A stretch of DNA of 64,000 nucleotides. Source: Gaiellasilicea sp033857955 (lineage in GTDB: Bacteria > Actinomycetota > Thermoleophilia > Gaiellales > Gaiellaceae). The notes under the pieces are model-generated. The model saw only the letters and a program-made list of their open reading frames with translations. It was not told the origin of the DNA and did not search any database. This document shows, piece by piece, positions 1 to 6,856 of the stretch. How positions within the stretch are numbered: the first letter of the stretch is position 1; every line of letters starts with the position of its first letter. The translations under genes were made by a program, and so were the position numbers. The stretch is from contig JAWVCW010000016.1 of NCBI GenBank assembly GCA_033857955.1, positions 22,359 to 86,358 on the forward strand. Reading direction: 5' to 3'.

Positions 1-191
1 AGGATCGCCGCAGCGACCTGGATCCAGAGCCGCCGGCGGAGCGGGGAGAGCAAGGAGACGGCGATCGCAAGCGCGAGCCACACGAGCCCGTAGGAACCGG
101 CGTAGGAGAGCGCCTCGAAGAACCAGTCGAGCGCGCCGATCCGGTGGTCGACGACCCAGCGCTGGATCGATCGGTCCAGCTGGCCCAGCAG
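1..191 (-). CDS. PAP2-family phosphatase, N-terminal fragment (runs off window)
   Basis: Only about the first 63 codons are present and the gene leaves the window on the left. The translation reads LLGQLDRSIQRWVVDHR, then GALDWFFEALSYAGSYG, then a hydrophobic stretch LVWLALAIAVSLL and a basic LRRR. This opening resembles the N-terminus of PAP2/undecaprenyl-diphosphatase-type membrane phosphatases; the catalytic motifs would lie outside the window. The reading frame is the same as the upstream regulator and starts right after its TAG, so no ATG, GTG or TTG is available before the conserved part; CTG at 191 or 188 is the likely start. The close junction suggests translational coupling to the regulator. 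Confidence 0.5.
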   Translation of the reverse strand, partial: MLGQLDRSIQRWVVDHRIGALDWFFEALSYAGSYGLVWLALAIAVSLLSPLRRRLWIQVAAAI

Positions 192-764
192 CTACACCGG
201 AAGCTGTTGCTTCGTCGACTCGATCAGCGAGCGGGGGTCGAACGGCTTGCCGATGAAGCCCTGCGCGCCACGCGACTCCGCGTCGCCGGCAGAGCGCTCG
301 TCAACCTGCCCGGAGAACATGATCACCGGGATCGCGCCGACGCCGGTGTGCTCCTGGATCCGACGCAACGTCTCCCAGCCGTCGACCTGGGGCATCATCA
401 CGTCGAGCAGGATCAGGTCCGGCGACTCCTGCCCGAGCGCCGTGAGCGCCTCCTCGGCACCGCCGGCCTCGCGGACGACGTAGCCCTCGGCCTCGAGATT
501 GACCCGCACGTATTCCCGCAGGCGCTCGTCGTCGTCGACGATCAGCACCAGCGGCCCGCGTACGGTGCTGCTTCCTGCGCTGGTCGGGCCCGAGCGATCC
601 AGGAACTGGTCGAGGTCGGAACGCCGGTAGCGACGGTGGCCACCGGGCGTGTAGAACGCCGACACGCGCCCCAGGTCGGACCACTTGCGCATCGTGCTCT
701 GCGCGACGCCGAGGTACTTGGCCGCCTGCCCCAGCGTCAGCCACTCGGGCTGCGCCGCGGCCAT
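192..764 (-). CDS. Response regulator with N-terminal excisionase/MerR-type HTH
   Basis: A 190-residue protein if started at the ATG at 764, which has GAGGGGA about 9 bases upstream; an in-frame ATG at 821 would add 19 residues. Residues 8-56 are a BldC/excisionase-type helix-turn-helix (LTLGQAAKYLGVAQSTMRKW, then TPGGHRRYRRSDL). Residues 71-190 are a receiver domain with the acidic pocket VDDDE (77-80), phospho-acceptor Asp121 in LLDVMMP and Lys173 in IGKPF. The DNA-binding domain precedes the receiver, the reverse of the usual order. No histidine kinase is adjacent, so the partner is unknown. It probably controls transcription in response to phosphorylation. Confidence 0.85.
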   Translation of the reverse strand: MAAAQPEWLTLGQAAKYLGVAQSTMRKWSDLGRVSAFYTPGGHRRYRRSDLDQFLDRSGPTSAGSSTVRGPLVLIVDDDERLREYVRVNLEAEGYVVREAGGAEEALTALGQESPDLILLDVMMPQVDGWETLRRIQEHTGVGAIPVIMFSGQVDERSAGDAESRGAQGFIGKPFDPRSLIESTKQQLPV

Positions 765-821
765 CCCTCTGTTCCCCTCATAGGCCATCGCGCGCATGGA
801 ACCTACCCAAACCTGCGCCAA

Positions 822-847
822 GCTGAAACCTGAACCGGTTTTTCAGC
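822..847 (-). terminator. Terminator-like hairpin at 3' end of the 843-1070 gene
   Basis: On the minus strand the stem GCTGAAA pairs with TTTCAGC around a 12-base interior that holds a further CC/GG pair. It overlaps the stop codon of the upstream small membrane gene and precedes the regulator gene. There is no U-run, so termination is inferred from position only. Confidence 0.35.
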
Positions 848-1070
848 CGCTCGTCACCGTCACGGTCACCGTGCGCGCCACCGGCGGCAGCGGTTGCGGC
901 TTCAGCGTTCGCACGTTCGTCTGTGTCCCCCCGGGCGAGGGCCCGTCCTCGAGCGCTCGTCCGAGCGAGAGTCCGATCAGGAGAGCTGCCAGGAGGGCGA
1001 GCACGGTCAACGCGGGCCTCCAGAGCGGATTGGGAGGCGGCTTGCGCGGCCGCCTCTCAAAGGTGCTCAT
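843..1070 (-). CDS. Small single-pass membrane protein, unknown function
   Basis: A 75-residue protein starting MSTFERRPRKPPPNP, then one membrane segment (roughly residues 17-38, ALTVLALLAALLIGLSLG), then an extracytoplasmic Pro/Thr-rich tail ending ARTVTVTVTSG. The basic N-terminus predicts an N-in orientation. The ATG at 1070 overlaps the stop of the upstream gene as ATGA, so the two are likely co-translated. I recognise no family. It could be an unprocessed lipid-free anchor or a small envelope protein. Confidence 0.6.
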   Translation of the reverse strand: MSTFERRPRKPPPNPLWRPALTVLALLAALLIGLSLGRALEDGPSPGGTQTNVRTLKPQPLPPVARTVTVTVTSG

Positions 1071-1390
1071 GGCTTGTAGTCCTGCGCCCCGCGCGCGTAG
1101 AGGTGGAAGGCGGCGGCCTCGACCACCGAGAGCGTCTGCGGCCAACCGGGCGCAGGCGCATTCTCGGCCACGGCGGTGCGACTCCACCGATCGGCCTCCG
1201 CGTACGCCGCTGCGAGCTCCCTCACGGTGAAGACGCCGCCGACGCGGCGACGGAGCTCGGCCAGGACCGCGTCGACCTGCGCGTATAGACGCTCGCCCGC
1301 AGGCGTCTCGCGCGTCTGCTCGAGCAGGCGGCGGTATCCGTCCTCCCAGTCACGGCGCGCGCTCTCGACCTCGGCCTCGGAAACCTGCAC
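1067..1390 (-). CDS. Hypothetical 107-residue soluble protein
   Basis: Starts with GTG (VQVSEAEVESARRDW). The first half is charged and probably helical; a middle segment AELRRRVGGVFTVRELAAAY looks like a compact helical fold, and the C-terminus contains EAAAFHLYARGAQDYKP. There is no signal peptide or membrane segment and no recognised motif. It sits between DUF501 and a small membrane protein, with a 4-base overlap to the latter, so it is part of the ftsB-DUF501 transcription unit. Confidence 0.6.
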   Translation of the reverse strand: MQVSEAEVESARRDWEDGYRRLLEQTRETPAGERLYAQVDAVLAELRRRVGGVFTVRELAAAYAEADRWSRTAVAENAPAPGWPQTLSVVEAAAFHLYARGAQDYKP

Positions 1391-1399
1391 CGCTCGATC

Positions 1400-1897
1400 C
1401 TAGAGTTCGATACAGCAGCGTTGTGGCGGCCACAAGGGATCCACCTCGGCGAGCACACGCTCACCGAGCCGGTGGCCGGGGTTCGCGAGCGCGTAGGCCG
1501 CGTGCGCGTGGAGGCATTTCAGCCGCCGAGGATTCGCGCTGCCGCCGATGCCGAGCTCCAGCGACGAGCCCTCGTCGCGGCCGGTCCTGCCGTCCGCGAG
1601 CGCCTTCCGGATCTCGCGCTGCTCCTCGGTGGCACGGTCGAGGTCGGCTCTGAGCTCCGTGTCGCGCTCCACTTCCTCGCTCCAGCGCTCCACCCCGCCC
1701 GCGGCTTCGAGCCGGGAGATCGCCGCGACGAGCTGTGGACAGGTGAGGTAGTACGTGGTCGGAAACGGGTCGCCGGCGTCGTCGTAGGGCGCTTGCTCGG
1801 TCACCGCCGGCGCTCCGAACGGGCAGCGGGCGACTACGCGGAGGAACGCGCGGGGCCGTCGGCCAAGCTGTCGCTCGACGAGCGCGCGGTCATCCAT
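1400..1897 (-). CDS. DUF501 family protein
   Basis: A 165-residue cytosolic protein matching DUF501: VERQLGRRPRAFLRVVARCPFG near the start, TTYYLTCPQLVAAISRLEA in the middle, and LKCLHAHAAYALANPGHRLG followed by a terminal WPPQRCC. Several Cys and His residues are conserved in the family and could bind metal, but no function is established. In many actinobacteria DUF501 follows ftsB and eno, as here; it overlaps ftsB by 8 bases. The context suggests a link to cell division or envelope homeostasis, by association only. Confidence 0.88.
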   Translation of the reverse strand: MDDRALVERQLGRRPRAFLRVVARCPFGAPAVTEQAPYDDAGDPFPTTYYLTCPQLVAAISRLEAAGGVERWSEEVERDTELRADLDRATEEQREIRKALADGRTGRDEGSSLELGIGGSANPRRLKCLHAHAAYALANPGHRLGERVLAEVDPLWPPQRCCIEL

Positions 1898-2288
1898 TCC
1901 GCCTGATCGTAGCCCCGGGCCGACCGGCCTGGGCGCGCCGCCACTCCTGCACGCCCTTCACGATGAAGAGGCGCTCGCCCGGCCGGACGAGGCTCATCCG
2001 CCGCGCCTCGCGCGAGAGCGCGGTCACGGTCGTCGAGTCGGCGAGGCGGGCCTGCAGGCGGCTCCGCTCCTCCCGCAGCTGGCGCACTTCGGCAGCCCGC
2101 TGATCGAGCGAGGAGCGGGTCTCGAAGTAGCTGGACACGGGCTGGTAGTAGAGGAAGCCGATGAAGCCGGCGGCGGCGAGCACGCACCAGCGCAGGAGCA
2201 CCGTCGTCCTGCGCGCCCGCACACGGCGCTTCGCCGCGCGCTTGCCGCGCGACGCAGACTTCGAGGGGCGGGAGGTTCGCCGGGCCAC
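1890..2288 (-). CDS. ftsB: FtsB/DivIC-type septum formation initiator
   Basis: A 132-residue bitopic protein with GTG start. It has a very basic cytoplasmic N-terminus (residues 1-28, rich in Arg/Lys), one membrane helix (about 31-47, LLRWCVLAAAGFIGFLYY) and an extracytoplasmic coiled coil (SSLDQRAAEVRQLREERSRL, about 58-85), then a short C-terminal segment with ARRMSLVRPGERLFIVKG. This is the architecture of FtsB/DivIC, which with FtsL and FtsQ regulates septal peptidoglycan synthesis. Its place downstream of eno fits the actinobacterial arrangement, with pyk inserted between them. Confidence 0.9.
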   Translation of the reverse strand: MARRTSRPSKSASRGKRAAKRRVRARRTTVLLRWCVLAAAGFIGFLYYQPVSSYFETRSSLDQRAAEVRQLREERSRLQARLADSTTVTALSREARRMSLVRPGERLFIVKGVQEWRRAQAGRPGATIRRNG

Positions 2289-2331
2289 GGGGAACGATTC
2301 CGCAGCCGCGCGTGGGTTCCTCTAACCCCTC

Positions 2332-3741
2332 CTAGACGATGTCGACCTTGATCACGTTGGTCGAGCCGGGGATGTTCACCGCGGTGCCGGCGGTGATCAC
2401 GACACGGTCGCCCGACTCCACGATCTCCGTTCCCCGCGCGGCTGAAAGCGAGGTTGCCCAGAGCTCCTCGACGTCGGCGCATTCGGGGACGGGGACGGGC
2501 GTGACACCCCATTCGAGCGCCATGTGCTGGAGCGAGTAGCCGTGATGCGTCAGCCCGATGATCGGGCGGCGAGGCCGCAGCCGCGCGACAGCCGAGGCGG
2601 TGCGACCCGTGAAGGTCGGGACGAGGATCGCCTTGGCCTCCAGCGCCTCCGCGATGTCGCACGCGGCATTCGACATCGCCTGGCCGACGGTGGGCTTTTC
2701 GTCCGCCTGCGGGATCTCGTGCCGGTAGTCGAGACTCGGCTCGACCGCCCGCGCGATCCGGTCCATGAACGCGACCGACTCGACGGGAAACTCACCGACG
2801 GCCGTCTCGCCGGAAAGCATGATCGCGCTCGTCCCGTCGAGGATCGCGTTGGCCACGTCCGAGGCCTCGGCGCGCGTCGGCTCGGGCGCGTGGATCATGG
2901 ACTCGAGCATCTGCGTCGCCGTGATCACGGGCTTGCCGCGCTCGAGCGAACGCAGGATGATCTGCTTCTGCAGCAGCGGCACCGCGACCGCGCCCATCTC
3001 GACCCCGAGGTCGCCGCGCGCGACCATGACGGCGTCAGCCTCGCGAAGGATGTCGTCGAGCACCGCAACCGCCTCGGCCTTTTCGATCTTCGCGATCACA
3101 TGCGCTGTCGAGCCGGATGCCTCGATCAGCGTCTTGAGCGCCTGTACATCGGATGCCGTGCGCACGAACGAGAGCGCCACGAAGTCGCAGCCGAGCTCGA
3201 GCGCGAACTGGAGGTCGTCGATGTCCTTCCGCGTCAGCGAGGGAATCGGGAGCGGGACGCCCGGCAGGTTGACGCCCTTGTGCGAGATGACCGTGCCGCC
3301 CACGAGCACCTCACAGCGGGCTCGGCCGCGCTCGACGTCGAGCACACGGAGCCGGACGGCGCCGTCGTCGATGAGGACGTCGAACCCGGGCTGGAGGATC
3401 GAGCCGAGGACTGCCGGCGCGATCGGGAGGTCGCCGTCCCTCGCGGCCTCCTCGCCGGCGATCGTCACCGAGCCCCCGCGTACGAGCTCCATCGCGTCGC
3501 TCAGATCGCCGATGCGGAGCTTCGGCCCCTGGAGATCGGCGATCAGCGCCACCGGGCGCCCGATCTCCTCCGCGGCAGCGCGGATCGTCGTTGCGCGCTC
3601 GGCGTGATCCTCATGCGTGCCGTGGGAGAAGTTGAGCCGCGCTCCGTCGATCATCCGCATCAGCGGTAGCAACACCTCGGGCTCGGAGGAGGCGGGCCCG
3701 ATCGTGGCGACGATCTTCGTGCGGCGCGGGACGACGGCCAT
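2332..3741 (-). CDS. pyk: Pyruvate kinase
   Basis: A 469-residue enzyme of standard length that converts phosphoenolpyruvate and ADP to pyruvate and ATP, the last glycolytic step. Visible signatures are RRTKIVATIGPASS at the N-terminus, LNFSHGTHEDH, the active-site segment VIAKIEKAEAV with its catalytic Lys, the metal/substrate loop MVARGDLGVEM and ATQMLESM. The C-terminal regulatory domain begins around TVGQAMSNAACDIAEAL. It lies 10 bases downstream of eno, so two consecutive glycolytic steps are encoded together; eno supplies its substrate. Confidence 0.97.
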   Translation of the reverse strand: MAVVPRRTKIVATIGPASSEPEVLLPLMRMIDGARLNFSHGTHEDHAERATTIRAAAEEIGRPVALIADLQGPKLRIGDLSDAMELVRGGSVTIAGEEAARDGDLPIAPAVLGSILQPGFDVLIDDGAVRLRVLDVERGRARCEVLVGGTVISHKGVNLPGVPLPIPSLTRKDIDDLQFALELGCDFVALSFVRTASDVQALKTLIEASGSTAHVIAKIEKAEAVAVLDDILREADAVMVARGDLGVEMGAVAVPLLQKQIILRSLERGKPVITATQMLESMIHAPEPTRAEASDVANAILDGTSAIMLSGETAVGEFPVESVAFMDRIARAVEPSLDYRHEIPQADEKPTVGQAMSNAACDIAEALEAKAILVPTFTGRTASAVARLRPRRPIIGLTHHGYSLQHMALEWGVTPVPVPECADVEELWATSLSAARGTEIVESGDRVVITAGTAVNIPGSTNVIKVDIV

Positions 3742-3751
3742 CTCCGACAGG

Positions 3752-5020
3752 CTAGCGATGCGCCCGTGGGAAGGCGGCCCAGCCCGGATACTCAGCCCGA
3801 CTACCCAACTCCTCCTCGATCCGCAGGAGCTGGTTGTACTTGGCGACGCGGTCCGAGCGGGCGGGCGCTCCCGTCTTGATCTGGCCGGTGCCGAGCGCGA
3901 CGGCGAGGTCGGCGATCGTGGCGTCTTCGGTCTCGCCCGAGCGGTGCGACATCACCGCCGTGTACCCGTTGGCCTGCGCCAACCGGACGGCCTCGATCGT
4001 CTCGGTCAGCGTGCCGATCTGATTCACCTTGACGAGGATCGAGTTCGCGACGCGACGCTCGATCCCCTCACGGAGCCGCTCCGGATTCGTCACGAACAGA
4101 TCGTCGCCGACGAGCTGGACGCGATCGCCGAGCTCGCCGGTGAGCATCGCCCAGGCGTCCCAGTCGTCCTCGGCGAGGCCGTCCTCGATCGAGACGATCG
4201 GGTAGCGCCCCACGAGGTCGGCCCAGAACGCGGGCATCTCGCCGCTCGTCTTCTCGCGGCCCTCGAAGCGGTAGACGCCCTCGGAGAAGACCTCGCTTGC
4301 GGCCGGATCGAGAGCGACGGCGATCGCGTCACGATGCCCCGCGCGCTCGGCCGCCTCGAGGATGGCCTCGATCGCGGCCTCGCTCGACTCGAGGTCGGGT
4401 GCGAAGCCACCTTCGTCGCCGACGCCGGTCGCGAGCCCGCGATCGGCGAGCACCTGCTTCAGCGCGTGGTAGACCTCGGACCCGATCCGGAGCCCGTCCG
4501 CGAACGTCGACGCGCCGACGGGGACGACCATGAACTCCTGTAGGTCGATCGAGTTCGCCGCATGCGCGCCGCCGTTGATCACGTTCAGCATCGGGACGGG
4601 CAGCGTGACGGCGGACTCGCCGCCGAGAGAGCGGTAGAGGGGCTCGTTCGTCTGGGCCGCCGCGGCCTTCGCGACGGCGAGCGAGACGCCGAGGATCGCG
4701 TTCGCGCCGAGCCTGCCCTTGTTCGGAGTGCCGTCGAGCTCGATCAGCTTCCGATCGAGCCCCTCCTGGTCGAGGGCGTCCATCCCCGCGACCTCGCCGT
4801 GGATCTCGGCGACGTTCGCGACCGCCTTCGTGACGCCCTTGCCGCCCCACTCCGAGCCACAGTCGCGCAACTCCACGGCCTCGTGCACGCCGGTCGACGC
4901 GCCCGACGGCACCGCCGCGCGCCCGAAGGCGCCGGACTCGAGCCGCACGTCCACCTCGACAGTCGGGTTACCCCGCGAATCGAGGATCTGACGACCATGC
5001 ACGTGCGAAATCGAGCTCAT
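3752..5020 (-). CDS. eno: Enolase (2-phosphoglycerate dehydratase)
   Basis: A 422-residue cytosolic enzyme making phosphoenolpyruvate from 2-phosphoglycerate. The N-terminus is SISHVHGRQILDSRGNPTVE; the loop GASTGVHEAVELRD follows. Metal ligands lie in VALDPAASE, SIEDGLAEDDWD and QLVGDDLFVTN; the catalytic Lys is in SILVKVNQIGTLTE and the signature SHRSGETEDATIADLAV is intact. ATG start overlaps the mazG stop as ATGA, so translation is coupled. All catalytic residues I can check are present. Confidence 0.98.
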   Translation of the reverse strand: MSSISHVHGRQILDSRGNPTVEVDVRLESGAFGRAAVPSGASTGVHEAVELRDCGSEWGGKGVTKAVANVAEIHGEVAGMDALDQEGLDRKLIELDGTPNKGRLGANAILGVSLAVAKAAAAQTNEPLYRSLGGESAVTLPVPMLNVINGGAHAANSIDLQEFMVVPVGASTFADGLRIGSEVYHALKQVLADRGLATGVGDEGGFAPDLESSEAAIEAILEAAERAGHRDAIAVALDPAASEVFSEGVYRFEGREKTSGEMPAFWADLVGRYPIVSIEDGLAEDDWDAWAMLTGELGDRVQLVGDDLFVTNPERLREGIERRVANSILVKVNQIGTLTETIEAVRLAQANGYTAVMSHRSGETEDATIADLAVALGTGQIKTGAPARSDRVAKYNQLLRIEEELGSRAEYPGWAAFPRAHR

Positions 5021-5811
5021 CCGAGTTGCTCCTTTGCCTGGTCGTAGTAGCGGTCCTGCTGCTCGAGCGGCAGGTCGCTCCAGCGTTCACCCCGGGCGTC
5101 CGCCAACTCCTCGGCACGCTCGATGCGCGCGACGAAGCGGGCGTTCGTCGCCCGCAGAGCGAGCTCGGGATCGACGTTCAGCCGGCGTGCGAGGTTGACG
5201 ACGGTGAAGAGGAGATCGCCGACCTCGTGTGCAACGGCAGCGTCGGGCTCGGTCTCCGGCTTCGGCTCGCCGGTTCGGGCGACCTCCGCCTCGAGCTCGC
5301 CGAGCTCCTCGCGGATCTTTGCGAGCGGGCCTTCGAGGTCGGGCCAGTCGAAGCCGGCGGCGACGGCGCGGCGCTGCAGCTTCCGGGCCTGCAGGAGCGC
5401 TGGGAGCGAGGCGGGCACGTCGTGGAAGATCCCCTCGCGGCCCTCCTCCTCCGACTTGATCTGCTCCCACCGCGTGCGCACCCGGCTTGCCGTCTCCGCC
5501 TCGGCCTCCCCGAAGACGTGCGGGTGCCGGCGGACGAGCTTCGCGTGCACCGCGCGCGCGACCGCCTCGAGGTCGCCCTCCCCCTCCTCCTCGAGCAGAA
5601 GCGAAAGAAAGTAGACCTGGAAGAGGAGGTCGCCGAGCTCGTCGACCATCTTCGCCGGATCGCCCACGCCGGCGGCGTCCGCGACCTCGTAGGCCTCCTC
5701 GAGCGTGTGCGGCACGATCGTGACCGCGGTCTGCTCGCGGTCCCACGGGCAGTCGCGCCGCAGCCGCCTCGTCAGGTCTTGCAGTTCGACAAGCGCCTCG
5801 GCGAGAGGCAA
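5017..5811 (-). CDS. mazG: MazG nucleoside triphosphate pyrophosphohydrolase
   Basis: A 264-residue protein with two tandem MazG domains, each with the EExxE...ExxD metal-binding pattern: LEEAYEVADAA with DELGDLLFQVYF in the first half, and REELGELEAEV with HEVGDLLFTVVNLARR in the second. It hydrolyses (d)NTPs to monophosphates and is thought to cleanse the pool or lower (p)ppGpp. The start is TTG four bases after the foldase TAG stop, which implies translational coupling. The mfd, foldase, mazG, eno order is common in actinobacteria. Confidence 0.93.
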   Translation of the reverse strand: MPLAEALVELQDLTRRLRRDCPWDREQTAVTIVPHTLEEAYEVADAAGVGDPAKMVDELGDLLFQVYFLSLLLEEEGEGDLEAVARAVHAKLVRRHPHVFGEAEAETASRVRTRWEQIKSEEEGREGIFHDVPASLPALLQARKLQRRAVAAGFDWPDLEGPLAKIREELGELEAEVARTGEPKPETEPDAAVAHEVGDLLFTVVNLARRLNVDPELALRATNARFVARIERAEELADARGERWSDLPLEQQDRYYDQAKEQLG

Positions 5812-5815
5812 CCGG

Positions 5816-6820
5816 CTACCCGTTCGTGTTGGTGGTGGTGCCGGTGGCGGCCGGTGGTGGGGTGAAGCCGACTGCGTAGGAGATCTTGTCCTTGTAGTCC
5901 TTCTTCAGCTGGTCGACCCACTTGGTCATCGCCTCGTTCTTCTTCGTCTGCCCGAGCTGCTGCTTGATCGACTCCTTGACGTCCTTCAGCGGCGTGACCT
6001 TCGCGTCCTTGGCGTCGGTCAGCGGCTGAATGATGTGGTAGCCGAACTCGGTCTTCACCGGCTTCGAGATCTCGTTCTTCTTCAGCGCGAAGGCCTGCTT
6101 GTCGAACGGCGCCACCGTCTGGCCCTTCGAGATCGTCAGCTTGCCGCCGTTCGCCTTCGAGCCCGTGTCCTGGGAGAACTTCTTCGCGAGCGCCGCGAAG
6201 TCGGCGCCACCCTTGAGCTGGTTGTAGAGATCGTCAGCCTTCGCCTTCGTCTTCACGAGGATGTGGCGCACATCACGGCTCGCCGGCTGGCTGTACTGCG
6301 CCTTGTTCTTGTTGTAGTAGTCCTCGATCTGCTTGTCGGTCACCTTCACGTCCTTGGTGACCTGCGCGAAGATCTTCTCCGAGACGATCTGCGCGCGGAT
6401 GTCGTTCCGGACCTGCTTGTCCGAGAGCCCCTGCGCAGCAAGCTGCTTCTCGTACTTCTTCTTGTCGCCGCCGAAGTACTGCTTCTGAATCTGCGCCAGC
6501 CGCGCGTCCACCTGCTTGTCGGTGACGTTGACGTCGAGATCCTTGGCCTTCTGCTCGAACTGCTCCCGCTGGACGAGGAACTGCACGGCCTGGTTCCTGA
6601 GCGTCTGAAACTCCTGCGATCCCGCCTTCGGGAAGTCGCGCTTCTGGTTCTTGTAGCTCTTCTTCGCCTGGGAGAGGAGCGCGTCGTAGTCGGTCCTTGC
6701 AATGTTCTGGCCGTCGACGACGGCGACGGCGTCGGGCGGCACTTTGTCGCTGCCGCCGCCGCAACCGGCGAGCGCGAGCGAAACGAGCGCACAGAGGATG
6801 ACAAGGCGAGAGATCTTCAT
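5816..6820 (-). CDS. SurA/PrsA-like peptidyl-prolyl isomerase lipoprotein
   Basis: A 334-residue exported foldase. Residues 1-20 form a lipoprotein signal (MKISRLVILCALVSLALAGC) with the lipobox Cys20. A SurA-type N-terminal chaperone domain (about 30-185, lysine-rich, with repeated VTDKQV motifs) is followed by a parvulin PPIase domain starting at RDVRHILVKTKAKAD and containing DFAALAKKFSQDTGS and FGYHIIQ. The tail is Pro/Thr/Asn-rich. It probably folds secreted proteins at the outer face of the membrane. It lies between mfd and mazG with short gaps. Confidence 0.9.
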   Translation of the reverse strand: MKISRLVILCALVSLALAGCGGGSDKVPPDAVAVVDGQNIARTDYDALLSQAKKSYKNQKRDFPKAGSQEFQTLRNQAVQFLVQREQFEQKAKDLDVNVTDKQVDARLAQIQKQYFGGDKKKYEKQLAAQGLSDKQVRNDIRAQIVSEKIFAQVTKDVKVTDKQIEDYYNKNKAQYSQPASRDVRHILVKTKAKADDLYNQLKGGADFAALAKKFSQDTGSKANGGKLTISKGQTVAPFDKQAFALKKNEISKPVKTEFGYHIIQPLTDAKDAKVTPLKDVKESIKQQLGQTKKNEAMTKWVDQLKKDYKDKISYAVGFTPPPAATGTTTNTNG

Positions 6821-6856
6821 CGTTGAGAAAGCTCCAGGTAGTCGCGGGGGCGCCGT

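Noticed and set aside
2524..3669. 381-residue plus-strand frame opposite pyk
   Set aside because: Antisense shadow of pyruvate kinase; low-complexity Arg/Asp composition and no ribosome-binding site.
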